Shown piece by piece: positions 1 through 9,434 of a stretch of DNA of 64,000 nucleotides. This stretch comes from Streptomyces rapamycinicus NRRL 5491 (GTDB lineage: Bacteria > Actinomycetota > Actinomycetes > Streptomycetales > Streptomycetaceae). Made by a program: the position numbers and the translations under genes. How positions within the stretch are numbered: position 1 is the first letter of the stretch; every line of letters begins with the position of its first letter. The stretch spans positions 7,378,001 to 7,442,000 of the forward strand of contig NZ_CP085193.1 of NCBI RefSeq assembly GCF_024298965.1, given 5' to 3'. The notes beneath the pieces are model-generated. The model was not told where the DNA came from. It searched no databases and saw nothing but the letters and a program-made list of their open reading frames with translations.

Positions 1-1556
1 TCTACAAGCCCAAGCGGCTGCGCGGCGACCAGGCCATGACCTGCGACCAGAACCACTCCTATGGGCCCGAGCAGTATGCCGCCAATGGCGGCAAGGCCGA
101 TAAGTTCGTGGAGAACACCGAGGTCAGCAAGTGCACCGGGCTGTTCGGCGAGCCCGGTCTGGTGATGGACTACTACGACGGAAACACCGTCACCGGCCTG
201 TGGAACTACGCCCAGCACTACGCGATGAGCGACCGCTCCTTCAGCTCGGCCTACGGTCCCTCCACCCCCGGAGCGCTGGAGCTGATCTCGGGCCAGACCC
301 ATGGCGTGATCTCCACCGACCCCAAGTCCTCCACCGAGGACCCGGTCCAGACCGACAAGCCGGACGCGTACGCGGTGGCCTCGCCGGACGCCAAGGGCGT
401 CGGCACGATGATCAACGACCCGGACCCGGCCTTCGACGACTGCTCCAACAAGGACCACACCAGCGGCAACGCCCTGGCCCGGATGAAGGGCCGGAACGTC
501 GGCGATCTGCTCAACGCCAAGGATGTGAGCTGGGGCTGGTTCCAGGGCGGCTTCCGCCCCAGCACCGCCTGGGACGGTGAGCAGGACCACTACGCCAAGT
601 GCTCCGGCACCACCCACAAGAACGTCGGCGGCGCCGCCTCGGTGGACTACAGCCCGCACCACGCGCCGTTCCAGTACTACAAGTCCACGGCCAACCCGCA
701 TCACCTCCCGCCGAAGAACGTCCAGGAGATCGGCCACAGCGGCCGGGCCAACCACAACTACGACCTCACCGACTTCGACGCGGCGCTCAAGACGGGCCAT
801 CTGCCGTCCGTCAGCTTCCTGAAGGCCGCCGAGTACCAGGACGGCCACGCCGGCTACTCCGACCCGGTCGACGAGCAGCACTTCCTGGTCAAGCAGATCA
901 ACGCGATCCAGAAGTCGCCGCAGTGGAAGGACACCGCGATCGTCGTCGCGTACGACGACAGCGACGGCTGGTACGACCACGCCTACGCCAAGCCCCTCAA
1001 CGGGTCGACCGACAAGACCACGGGGCCGGGCGGCAAGGCCACCGACAGCCCCGCCTGCCAGTCCGCTCCGAAGCCCGCGGGCGGCTACCAGGACCGTTGC
1101 GGCCCCGGCCCCCGGCAGCCGCTGCTGGTGATCTCGCCCTTCAGCAAGTCCAACAAGGTCGACCACACCCGGACCGAGCAGACCTCGATCACCCGCTTCA
1201 TCGAGGACAACTGGCACACCGGCCGGATCGGTGACGCCTCCTTCGACCGCCGGGCGAACACCCTCTCCGGGCTCTTCGACTTCCGGCACCCCAACAACAC
1301 CCAGGTGCTGCTGAAGTCCGACGGCTCGGTCGCGTCGGTCCACAAGTCCGGTCACTACACGACCTCCGCCCTGGCCGCCCACGCCCCGATCGTGAACGCC
1401 GCGGCCGCCGACGCCCCGACCACCCGGCGGCTCTCCGACGACAAGGGCATCTCCGCCGCCCTGCCCATCGGCCTCACGGCGGGTGTGCTGGTGCTCGGCG
1501 GAGCCGGTACGGCGCTGGCCCTCCACCGCCGGCGCACCGCGCGGACCGCGGGCTAG
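1..1556 (+). CDS. Secreted phosphoesterase / non-specific phospholipase C family protein, 5' end missing
   Basis: The reading frame is already open at base 3, so the start and signal peptide lie upstream of the window; about 518 residues are visible. The sequence fits the phosphoesterase family (PF04185: phospholipase C, acid phosphatase). It has conserved Asp/His-rich metal-site segments such as YDDSDGWYDHAY and a late VISPFSKSNKVDHT...SITRFIEDNW block. The C-terminus has a hydrophobic stretch (GLTAGVLVLGGAGTALAL) followed by HRRRTART, which suggests a membrane or wall anchor without an LPXTG signal. The substrate (phospholipid or phosphate ester outside the cell) is inferred from the family only. 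Confidence 0.85.
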   Translation, partial: YKPKRLRGDQAMTCDQNHSYGPEQYAANGGKADKFVENTEVSKCTGLFGEPGLVMDYYDGNTVTGLWNYAQHYAMSDRSFSSAYGPSTPGALELISGQTHGVISTDPKSSTEDPVQTDKPDAYAVASPDAKGVGTMINDPDPAFDDCSNKDHTSGNALARMKGRNVGDLLNAKDVSWGWFQGGFRPSTAWDGEQDHYAKCSGTTHKNVGGAASVDYSPHHAPFQYYKSTANPHHLPPKNVQEIGHSGRANHNYDLTDFDAALKTGHLPSVSFLKAAEYQDGHAGYSDPVDEQHFLVKQINAIQKSPQWKDTAIVVAYDDSDGWYDHAYAKPLNGSTDKTTGPGGKATDSPACQSAPKPAGGYQDRCGPGPRQPLLVISPFSKSNKVDHTRTEQTSITRFIEDNWHTGRIGDASFDRRANTLSGLFDFRHPNNTQVLLKSDGSVASVHKSGHYTTSALAAHAPIVNAAAADAPTTRRLSDDKGISAALPIGLTAGVLVLGGAGTALALHRRRTARTAG

Positions 1557-1788
1557 GCCCGTCCCGCGCGAGCGCGCGGCACACCGTCGTCGGGTCCGCC
1601 GCCACACCTCCTCCCCAGGTGACGGCGGGCCCGGCCGTTCACCGGGGGCCGGGGAGCAAGGGCCGGGAATAAAGCGGAGCCTTTCTCCGGTTGAATGTCG
1701 CCGGTAGACGTTGAGGCGTGGCGGCGCGGCGCCGCACACGCATACGACATACGCGCACCGTGCGGTGCGACCAGGGAGGCGGGCCACC

Positions 1789-2916
1789 GTGGCCGATGAG
1801 CAGGACCGGCGAGACGACCAGCGCGACCCCATCCGGGCCCGGCCCCTCGGCAGCGCACCGGTGCCCCTGTCGGTGCTGGACCTAGCGACCGTCGGCAGCG
1901 GGGTGACGGCCACCGAGGCGCTGCGGACCACCACCGAGCTCGCCCGGCTCGCCGAGCGCCGGGGCTTCCAGCGTTTCTGGGTCGCCGAGCACCACTCCAT
2001 GCCCGGGGTCGCCAGTTCCTCCCCGGCCGTGATCCTCGCCCATCTCGCCGCGCACACCGAGCGGATCCGGCTGGGCTCCGGCGGGGTGATGCTCCCCAAC
2101 CACGCCCCGCTGGTCATCGCCGAGCAGTTCGGCACCCTGGAGGCGCTCGCCCCCGGCCGGGTGGACCTCGGTCTCGGCCGCGCGCCCGGCACCGACGGGG
2201 CCACCGCCGCCGCGCTGCGCCGCACCGAGCGGCTGCGCGAGGGCGCCGACGACTTCCCCCAGCAGCTCGCCGAGCTGACCCGATTCCTCGACGACGACTT
2301 CCCCGACGGCCACCGCTACGCCCGTATCCACGCGGTGCCGGGGCCGGTGCAGGGCACCGTGCCCGGTGGGGTCCAGGCCGCCGGCCGGCCCTCGATCTGG
2401 CTGCTGGGCTCGAGCGGGTTCAGCGCCCGGCTCGCCGGGATGCTCGGCCTGCCGTTCTCCTTCGCCCACCACTTCTCCGCGGCCAACACCGTCCCCGCGC
2501 TCGACCTCTACCGCGAGACCTTCCGGCCGTCCGCCGTGCTGGCCGAGCCGTACGCCTCGATCGGCGTCTCGGCCTTCGCCGCCGAGGACGAGAAGGAGGC
2601 CCACCGCCAGGTGCTCACCGGCGCCCTGGCCATGATCCGGCTGCGCACCGGACGCCCCGGCCTGGTGCCGACGCCCGAGGAGGCCGAGGGGTACGAGTTC
2701 AACGAGATCGAGCGCGACTTCATCAACAGCTGGCTCGCCAATGTCGAGTACGGCAGCCCGGACCAGGTCCGCGAGGGGCTCGACGGGCTGATCAAGCGCA
2801 CCGGAGCGGACGAAGTCAAGATCACGGCCAATGCCCACGGCCGTGACGCCCGTCTGCGCTCGTACGAGCTGATCGCCGACGCCTACGATCTGCCGACGGC
2901 GCAGACGGGGGCGTAG
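1789..2916 (+). CDS. LLM-class (luciferase-like) flavin-dependent oxidoreductase
   Basis: This is a 375-aa protein of the bacterial luciferase-like monooxygenase fold. It has the early [18 protein letters not shown] segment, [23 protein letters not shown] and [10 protein letters not shown], which are typical of the MsnO8-type subfamily. Such proteins use reduced FMN or F420 on small substrates; the substrate here is unknown. I chose the GTG at 1789 because GGGAGG lies about 10 nt upstream. The TTG at 1711 would add 26 unconserved residues. The gene stands alone, between the phosphoesterase and a convergent c-di-GMP gene. Confidence 0.85.
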   Translation: MADEQDRRDDQRDPIRARPLGSAPVPLSVLDLATVGSGVTATEALRTTTELARLAERRGFQRFWVAEHHSMPGVASSSPAVILAHLAAHTERIRLGSGGVMLPNHAPLVIAEQFGTLEALAPGRVDLGLGRAPGTDGATAAALRRTERLREGADDFPQQLAELTRFLDDDFPDGHRYARIHAVPGPVQGTVPGGVQAAGRPSIWLLGSSGFSARLAGMLGLPFSFAHHFSAANTVPALDLYRETFRPSAVLAEPYASIGVSAFAAEDEKEAHRQVLTGALAMIRLRTGRPGLVPTPEEAEGYEFNEIERDFINSWLANVEYGSPDQVREGLDGLIKRTGADEVKITANAHGRDARLRSYELIADAYDLPTAQTGA

Positions 2917-2924
2917 CGCTACGG

Positions 2925-3125
2925 AGTGTCCGCCGCGAGGGGCTTCGCCCCTGTACCCCGGACGCCCTTCGGGCGTGTCCTCAAACTCCCCCAGCTACCG
3001 CTGGGAGGTGCCCCCTGACGGGCTGAAATCAGCCCCTCCGGCACTTGAGGAGCGGGGTCTGGGGCGGAGCCCCAGTTGTGGGAAGGGGCGGGTAGGGGAG
3101 CAGCCCGCCGCAGGCGTACGCGTAC
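2925..3125. repeat. Hairpin-rich Streptomyces intergenic repeat between convergent genes
   Basis: The stretch between two convergent genes is a chain of short inverted repeats: GGGGCTTCGCCCC near 2939, GGACGCCC/GGGCGTGTCC near 2959-2979, CCAGCTACCGCTGG near 2991, and GGGGTCTGGGGCGGAGCCCC near 3054. It also has the phrase gaaatcagcccctccgg...cttgaggagcgggg. From memory, this layout matches the dispersed intergenic repeat common in Streptomyces genomes. It probably also acts as a bidirectional terminator. No coding potential was seen. Confidence 0.65.
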
Positions 3126-3139
3126 CGCCCGGACATGCC

Positions 3140-5110
3140 CTAACCCGGCGCCGGGCAGTTGATCATCGCCTGGATGCGGTCCGGCGGCACCGGACGGGAG
3201 TAGAACCACCCCTGTCCCGTGTCGCAGCCGATCCGCCTCAGCCGCTCCGCCTGCTCGGCGCTCTCCACACATTCGGCCGTCACCGTGAGGCCCAGCCGGT
3301 GCGCGAGCTGCACCAGCGCCTCGACGATGGTCTCGTCGGCCGGATTCGGATGCTCCTCCGCCCGGAACCCCTGGACGAACGAGCCGTCCAGCTTGAGCGT
3401 GGAGACCGGCAGCCGGCTGAGATAGGCGAGGTTGGAGTAGCCGGTCCCGAAGTCGTCGATCGCGATGGCCACCCCCATGTCGCTGAGCGCCTGCAGCGCC
3501 TGCAGCGGCCGCCCCGTGGACCCCATCACCGCCGACTCGGTCAGCTCCAGCTGGAGCAGATGCGGCGGCAGCCCGGTCTCCGCCAGGATCGCGCCGACAT
3601 CGGCCACCAGATCGGAGTCCCACACCTGGCGGACCGCCACATTCACGCTGACCACCAGCGGATGCGGCGGTTCGGCCAGCTGCCAGGCACGGGCCTGGCG
3701 GCAGGCGGTGCGCAGCACCCACCGGCCCAGCGGCACGATCGCGCCGTTCTCCTCGGCCAGCGGGATGAAGCGGTTCGGCGACAGCCGCCCGAACTGCGGA
3801 TGGTCCCAGCGCACCAGCGCCTCCACCCCCCGGACCACCCCGTCGCCCAGCCCCACCAGCGGCTGGTAGTCGAGCACGAACTCGTCCCGCTCGACCGCCG
3901 GGCGCAGGGTGCTGGACAGCGCCTGCCGGGTCATCCGATGGGCGTTGCGCTCCGGGTCGAAGAGGGTCCAGCGCGCCTTGCCGTCCTCCTTCGCCCAGTA
4001 CAGCGTGGTGTCCGCGGCCTGCATCAGCCACGTGGTGTGGGTGCCGGCCGCGGGCCGCTCCACCACGCCGATGCTGGCCGACACCGACAGCCGCTGTCCG
4101 CCCACGTCGAACGGTTCCTGAAGGGTGGCCAGCACCGTCCGGGCGAGGTCGCACAGCTGCTCGGTGCCGCTGGAGTTGCGGACCAGCAGGGCGAACTCGT
4201 CCCCGCCGAGCCGTGCCACCAGATGGCCGTCGGGCGCCGCGCAGTCGGTGAGCCGCTGGGCGACCGCGCCGAGCAGCCGGTCGCCGACCCGGTGGCCGAG
4301 GGTGTCGTTGACCGCCTTGAAGCCGTCCAGGTCGAGATAGCAGAGCCCGATCCGGCCGGTGCCCCCGTGGTCGTAGGTGGCCGCCTCCAGTGCCCTGGTC
4401 ATCCGCTCGAAGAAGAGGCTGCGGTTGGGCAGCCGGGTCACCGGGTCGTGCATCTGCAGATGGCGCAGCCGCCCCTGGAGGTCCCGCTGGTCACTGATGT
4501 CGGCCATCGACAGCAGCAGACTGCAGCTGTCCGGCGCGGGCTCGACGGTGATCTCGGCCCACAGGGCATGGCCGTCGGCGCGCCGCAGCCGCCGGGTGCG
4601 GCGCAGCCGCGCGGCACGGCCGCCGAGTACGTCCCGGTACTCCCGCCAGGTGCGCGGATCCTCGCGCAGATCGGCCAGGTCAGCCGCGCTGCGGGTGATC
4701 AGCAGGGCCGGATCGGTGCCGAGCAGGGCGCCGAGCGCGGGGTTGGCGTCGAGCACCCTGCCCTCGCGGTCGACGACGGCCATGGCGAGGCGCGCCACGT
4801 TGAAGGCGGCGCGGTAGTCGCCGGGCGCGGGGCCGGTCGCGTGCTCGGCCGTGTGTCCGGCGGTATGCCCGGTGGTGGGCCCGGCGGTATGCCCCGCCGC
4901 GAGCCCGGTGGTATGCCCCGTTGGGTGCCCCGCGCCCGGGGGCGCGCCGGGGCCCGGGGGCGTGCCCAGGGCCGACGGCGCGCCGGGGGCCGGTCGGGGT
5001 GCGCCGGGGTCCTCCGTGACCGGAAGGACGCTCGGCATAGCCTCACGCTCTGTGATCGTCGGCAGTGTCGCGCCCGGGGCGCGTCCCTGCCCGTCGGGGG
5101 TTCCGCTCAC
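3140..5110 (-). CDS. Soluble PAS-GGDEF-EAL cyclic-di-GMP turnover protein (RmdA-like)
   Basis: About 656 aa. After a low-complexity Pro/Gly/Thr/His N-terminus (roughly residues 30-100), a PAS/PAC domain (YRAAFNVARLAMAVVDREGRV) leads into a GGDEF domain with the intact signature RLGGDEFALLV. An EAL domain follows, with EALVRWDHP and the later ELTES and DDFGTGYS motifs. Both diguanylate cyclase and phosphodiesterase sites look intact, and no membrane segment is present. The architecture resembles Streptomyces RmdA, but orthology is unproven. I chose GTG at 5110 because GGGAG lies 6 nt upstream; an ATG at 5167 would read through AT-richer, promoter-like DNA. The N-terminus is expanded by a short GHT(A/T)G-type repeat. 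Confidence 0.9.
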   Translation of the reverse strand: MSGTPDGQGRAPGATLPTITEREAMPSVLPVTEDPGAPRPAPGAPSALGTPPGPGAPPGAGHPTGHTTGLAAGHTAGPTTGHTAGHTAEHATGPAPGDYRAAFNVARLAMAVVDREGRVLDANPALGALLGTDPALLITRSAADLADLREDPRTWREYRDVLGGRAARLRRTRRLRRADGHALWAEITVEPAPDSCSLLLSMADISDQRDLQGRLRHLQMHDPVTRLPNRSLFFERMTRALEAATYDHGGTGRIGLCYLDLDGFKAVNDTLGHRVGDRLLGAVAQRLTDCAAPDGHLVARLGGDEFALLVRNSSGTEQLCDLARTVLATLQEPFDVGGQRLSVSASIGVVERPAAGTHTTWLMQAADTTLYWAKEDGKARWTLFDPERNAHRMTRQALSSTLRPAVERDEFVLDYQPLVGLGDGVVRGVEALVRWDHPQFGRLSPNRFIPLAEENGAIVPLGRWVLRTACRQARAWQLAEPPHPLVVSVNVAVRQVWDSDLVADVGAILAETGLPPHLLQLELTESAVMGSTGRPLQALQALSDMGVAIAIDDFGTGYSNLAYLSRLPVSTLKLDGSFVQGFRAEEHPNPADETIVEALVQLAHRLGLTVTAECVESAEQAERLRRIGCDTGQGWFYSRPVPPDRIQAMINCPAPG

Positions 5111-5479
5111 CGCTCGCTCCCGCGTGGCGTTTGTTTTGTCCAGGTTGTTCGTACACATCTTGTGCATGTCTCACACCGGGTGCCGGGCCGACCGTAAGTG
5201 CCTGCCTGAGGGGGGATTCCCCGCTGGAAATGTGCCGATCATAGGGGCTCGTGCTCCGGGTGTTCCATCGATGTCATCGCGCTCACCGCCGCCTTGACAA
5301 TGTGTTTGGTCGTATCTGTTCGACTCTGCGCGGGTCAACGGCCGCTCTGACCGATTGTGACCGTCTGTTACGTACCCGGATCGCGGCCTCTTCACTCGAC
5401 CAGCCCAGCCCAACAGGGCGTACCCCGCCAATTCACCTCAGGGTGGAGTGGGTGTTCCGACTACGCCCGGGAGGTCGAC

Positions 5480-6745
5480 ATGGTGCGTCCTCAGGTACCC
5501 GAGGGGGTGCACCGGCAGCCTCGGCTGCGTCGGACCGGAGCCCTGCTCACCTCGCTGAGCGCGCTCATCGCGACCACCGTGGTGGCGGGTCCCGCCGTCG
5601 CGGCCGGCCCCGGCGGCCCCTGTGACCTGGAGCGCACCGACGCCCACCACTCGGAGGGCGTGGACAGCTGGAACTCCCGCTATCCGCGCCCGGCCCGCCG
5701 CCTGGACGCGGCGATGGTCTTCCTGTCCTTCCCGGACGCCCGGCCCCGGGTCACCCCCGCCCAACTGGCCGCCGACCACATCCCCGCGACCCCCAATTTC
5801 TTCAAACGGGCCTCCTACGGGAAGTTCGGTTTACGGGTGCATCCGCTGCGGCGCTGGATCACCATGCCCCAGCGCTCCACCGCGTACGCCATACAGCGCG
5901 ACTGGAACGCCCAGCGCCGCGCGGCCTATCTGAGCGACGCCATCGCGGCCGCCGATCCGCACCTCGACTTCGCCCGCTACGACCTCGTCTATCTGGTCGC
6001 CGACCCCGACGCCCCGGGTGTGGACGCCGACGCGACGAAAGTGGTCAACTTCGAAAAGCCACTGCGCGCGGACGGTGTCGAGCTGCGCCGCCTGGTCACC
6101 GTTTTCGAGCACCATCCGCCGGACCGCAATGTGCTGGCCCATGAAACCGGGCATGTCTTCGACCTGCCCGACCTCTACCACCGGCCGAAGGACACCGACG
6201 GCAACGCCGAATGGGACACCTACGTCGGCGACTGGGACCTGATGGGAAGCCAGTTCGGCATGGCACCCGATCCGTTCGGCTGGCACAAGTGGAAGCTCGG
6301 CTGGCTCGGCGCGCGCCAGGTGGCCTGCGACCGCGCCACCGGACCGCGCCGGTACACCCTCCGGCCCCTCGCCGCCCCCATGGCGCGCGGCCGGTCCGGC
6401 CCCGACACCCGCACCCGGCTGGTCGTGGTCCGCACCGGGCCCACCACCGCACTGGCCATCGAGGCGCGCGGCGGCAGCGGCAACGACGCGGGCACCTGCA
6501 CCGAGGGCGTGCTGGTCTACCGCGTCCGCAACGACAAGGCGTCGGGCGACGGCCCCGTCCAGGTGCTGGACGGCCACCCCGCCACCTCCGCCTGCTGGAA
6601 CGAGTCGGTCTACCCCGAACTCGCCGACGCCCCGCTCGGCGTCGGGGACACCATGTCGGTCAAGGACGACGCCGTACGGATCACGGTGGCGGGCCGCGCC
6701 GCCGACGGGGGCTGGACCGTCCGGGTCAACCGCAGGGCGCGCTGA
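5480..6745 (+). CDS. Secreted M6-family (immune inhibitor A-like) metalloprotease with a TTA codon
   Basis: 421 aa. An Arg-rich n-region, a hydrophobic core (LLTSLSALIATTVVAGPAVA) and an AAG cleavage region form a Sec signal peptide. The zinc motif HETGHVFDLPDLY carries HExxH followed by LPDLY, as in M6 peptidases. The flanking text (DWDLMGS, PFGWHKWKLGWL) is also typical. I chose ATG 5480 because GGGAGG sits just upstream; the longer frame from 5357 is promoter DNA. The leucine codon at 5831-5833 (in KFGLRV) is TTA, so translation probably depends on the bldA tRNA. The substrate is unknown. Confidence 0.85.
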   Translation: MVRPQVPEGVHRQPRLRRTGALLTSLSALIATTVVAGPAVAAGPGGPCDLERTDAHHSEGVDSWNSRYPRPARRLDAAMVFLSFPDARPRVTPAQLAADHIPATPNFFKRASYGKFGLRVHPLRRWITMPQRSTAYAIQRDWNAQRRAAYLSDAIAAADPHLDFARYDLVYLVADPDAPGVDADATKVVNFEKPLRADGVELRRLVTVFEHHPPDRNVLAHETGHVFDLPDLYHRPKDTDGNAEWDTYVGDWDLMGSQFGMAPDPFGWHKWKLGWLGARQVACDRATGPRRYTLRPLAAPMARGRSGPDTRTRLVVVRTGPTTALAIEARGGSGNDAGTCTEGVLVYRVRNDKASGDGPVQVLDGHPATSACWNESVYPELADAPLGVGDTMSVKDDAVRITVAGRAADGGWTVRVNRRAR

Positions 6746-6935
6746 TGACGGCCGATGACGGGGCCGCGACGGTCCGTCGGGCCGCTGCCGGACCCGTGCC
6801 GATGCCGCAGGTCGGGCCGGTGCCGGACCCCGGCCTAGGACCGGTGCTCGCTCCTCACCATTGATCAAGTCGGCTTCGAGGTGGCGCTTCGAGACTGTGG
6901 GCCCCTTTTCGACGTCGGGCGCCCGGGAGTTGAGA

Positions 6936-8578
6936 ATGCCGCGATACGCGAATCTGACCGAGGCCCTGAAGGAACGGGCCCTCTCGCGCCCCGACGGCAC
7001 GGCGCTCGCCCACCCCGCCGCCGATGGCACCGAACACCGCGTGTCCTACGCCGCCCTCGACGCCCGCGCCGACGCCGTGTCCGCCTGGCTGCGCGCCCGG
7101 GACGCCACCGGCCGCCGGGTGCTGCTCGCCATGGACCCCGGTCCGTGCGCGGCGGTGGCGCTGCTCGGCTGTCTGTACGCGGGGGCCGTCGCGGTGCCCG
7201 TGCCCGCGCCGTCCGCCTCCCGGACCGATGCCGAGCGCACCGCCTCGATCGTCCGGGACGCCGCCGTGGACCTCGTCCTCACCGAGACCGCCCACGCCAC
7301 CGAGACCTCGCGCGGCTCTCCCGAATCGGCCGCGCCGGTCTGACCTGCCTCGCCGTCGACGGACTCCGCCCCGACGCGTGCGCCGACACGCCCCGGCAAC
7401 CCCTCCGCACCCCCGCCGACAGCCTCGCGCTGCTCGCCTACGACTCCGGGCCCGCCACCGCCCCGCGCGGCGCCCTGCTGACGCATGGCAACCTTACGGC
7501 GGCCATGGCCGGGCTGCGGCGGACGCTCGGCACCGACCGCCGCTCCCGGATCGGCGGCTGGCTGCCCCGCCGCCACACCCCCGGGCTGATCGGGCAGGTG
7601 CTGCACCCCTTATGGCTCGGCGCCACCGCCGTGACACTTCCCGCGGAGCCGTACCGCACCGATCCGCTCGGCTGGCTGCGCGCCATCAGCCGCCACGGGA
7701 TCACCGAAACCCTCGCGCCCGACTTCCTCCACGCCCGCTGCGCCGCCCTCCTCGGCGACGAGCCACCGGCCGGGCTCGACCTCTCCCGCTGGCGGACCGC
7801 GCTGAACGCCGGGGAACCGGTCTCGGCCGGGACCATGGCCGCCTTCCCCCACCGCTGCGCCCCGCTGGGCCTGCGCCCGGGCACCCTGGTGGCCGGTTAC
7901 GTCCCGGCCGAGGGGACGCCGGTGCCGCTGGCCACGGGGCGCACACCGGTGCCGGGCGCGGACTTCGCCGTCGCGGACCCGCTGACCGGGCGCCGGCTGC
8001 CGGACGGGGCGCCCGGGGAGATCTGGGTGCGCGGCCCCGCCGTCGCCACCGGCCACTGGGGCGGTCCGCCGGACACCGCGCTGCTGTTCGCCGCCCGCGT
8101 CGCCGAGGGGCCCGGCGGCTTCCTGCGCACCGGCGATCTCGGCCTTACGGTCAACGGCCGGCTCCGGATGACCGGCCGGGTCCGTGACGCCCTCCTGGTG
8201 GACGGCCACACCCTGCACCCCCAGGACGTGGAGCGCGAACTGCTGGGCTGCGCGAAGGCGCTGGGATCGGCCCGGGTGTTCTGCGCCGGGCCCGGTGCGG
8301 GGGCGCTGGTGGTCGTGCAGGAGGTCGTCCGTACGGCTGGCGGGGCGCGCAGCGGGCTGCCCCGGCTGGCGGCCCGGATCCGCGCCCTGATCGCGGAGGA
8401 GTTCGGGGTCGAGACCGGCGCGCTGCTGCTGGTGCGCCCCGGCACCGTGCGCGGGGCGGGAACCGCCAAGGTACGGCGCGCCCTGCTGCGCGAGCGCTAT
8501 CTGCGGGGTGAAGTGCGCGCGCTGCACGCCGAGTTCGGGCCGGGGGCCGGTGAGCCCTGCCGGGGTGGTGCGGCGTGA
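6936..8578 (+). pseudogene. Frameshifted fatty-acyl-AMP ligase (FAAL)-like AMP-binding protein
   Basis: The N-terminal half (from ATG 6936, GGGAG upstream) runs in one frame to a stop at 7343. The C-terminal half continues in the -1 frame from about 7310 to 8578, with LARLSRIGRAGLTCLAVDGL joining naturally. Adding one base makes the span an exact multiple of three (547 aa), so a single-base deletion near 7300-7320 is likely. The order of motifs is that of FAALs, but several are worn: P-loop YDSGPATAPRG (usually YTSGSTSTPRG) and WLPRRHTPGLIG (usually WLPLYHDMGLIG). FLRTGDLG is intact. A TTA codon lies at 7610. No carrier-protein gene is adjacent. Loss of function is inferred. Confidence 0.75.
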
Positions 8579-8718
8579 ATAGGGGGCGCACGGTCGCGTG
8601 CGTGCTACGGGATGGGCGTTCGACGGGCGTATTTGCCCGCGAATCGATGGAATGGCCGAGAGGGCGGGGGAATAATCCCCATGCGGGGTGAGGCCGGGCG
8701 GGGAAAGCAGGGGGCGGC

Positions 8719-9324
8719 ATGGTCAGGGTGCTGATCGCGGAAGACATGCATATGTTGCGCAAGGCACTGGTCGCCCTGCTGGAACTCGAACCGGATATCG
8801 ACGTGGTCGCCGAATTCTCCGACGGCGCCGAAATCCTGCCGCGCGCCCGAGAGCTCCGCCCGGACGTCGCCGTCCTCGACATCGACCTGCCGGGCGTGGA
8901 CGGGCTCACCGCCGCCGCCGAATTGAGCACCGCCGTCCCCGAATGCCGCACCATGATGCTCACCAGCCTCGGCCGCCCCGGAAACCTGCGCCGGGCGCTG
9001 GCCGCCCATGTCTCCGGCTTTCTGCTGAAGGACAGCAGCCCGGAGAAGCTGAGCGACGCCATCCGCGCCGTCGCCAAGGGCGAGCGGGTGATCGATCCCC
9101 AGCTCGCGCTGGCCGCCCTGGACGACGGCCCACAGCCGCTGACCCCAAGGGAGCTCGAGGTCCTGCGGTTCGCCGCGAAGGGCGAGGACTCCGGGCAGAT
9201 CGCGGCCAAGCTGTTCCTGTCGGTGGGCACGGTGCGCAACTATCTGACGTCCGCCGTGACCAAGCTGGACGCCCGCAACCGGGTGGACGCCATCCGGATC
9301 GCCCGCGAGGCGGGCTGGCTCTAA
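8719..9324 (+). CDS. NarL/LuxR-family response regulator (DesR-like)
   Basis: 201 aa. An N-terminal receiver domain has the acidic pair ED (VLIAEDMHM), the phospho-acceptor Asp in VAVLDIDLPGVDG, and the conserved Lys in GFLLKDSS. The C-terminal LuxR helix-turn-helix reads LTPRELEVLRFAAKG...VGTVRNYLTSAVTKLDARNR. It is a transcriptional regulator activated by phosphorylation. The likely partner is the DesK-type kinase encoded convergently at 9435-10787. The intergenic gap is about 110 bp. Confidence 0.9.
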   Translation: MVRVLIAEDMHMLRKALVALLELEPDIDVVAEFSDGAEILPRARELRPDVAVLDIDLPGVDGLTAAAELSTAVPECRTMMLTSLGRPGNLRRALAAHVSGFLLKDSSPEKLSDAIRAVAKGERVIDPQLALAALDDGPQPLTPRELEVLRFAAKGEDSGQIAAKLFLSVGTVRNYLTSAVTKLDARNRVDAIRIAREAGWL

Positions 9325-9434
9325 GACGGCGTACGGCGTTCCCGCGTGCTGGGCAGGCCGTCAGGGGTTCCATTGCGCCGTCAGCGGCCAATACACCGGC
9401 AGGAGCGGTCGCGCCGTTGGGCCCCGTCACGCCG

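Noticed and set aside
2975..5197. 740-aa plus-strand ORF opposite the GGDEF-EAL gene
   Set aside because: Arg/Pro/Gly-rich shadow of a gene with perfect GGDEF and EAL motifs on the other strand; no domain and no ribosome binding site.
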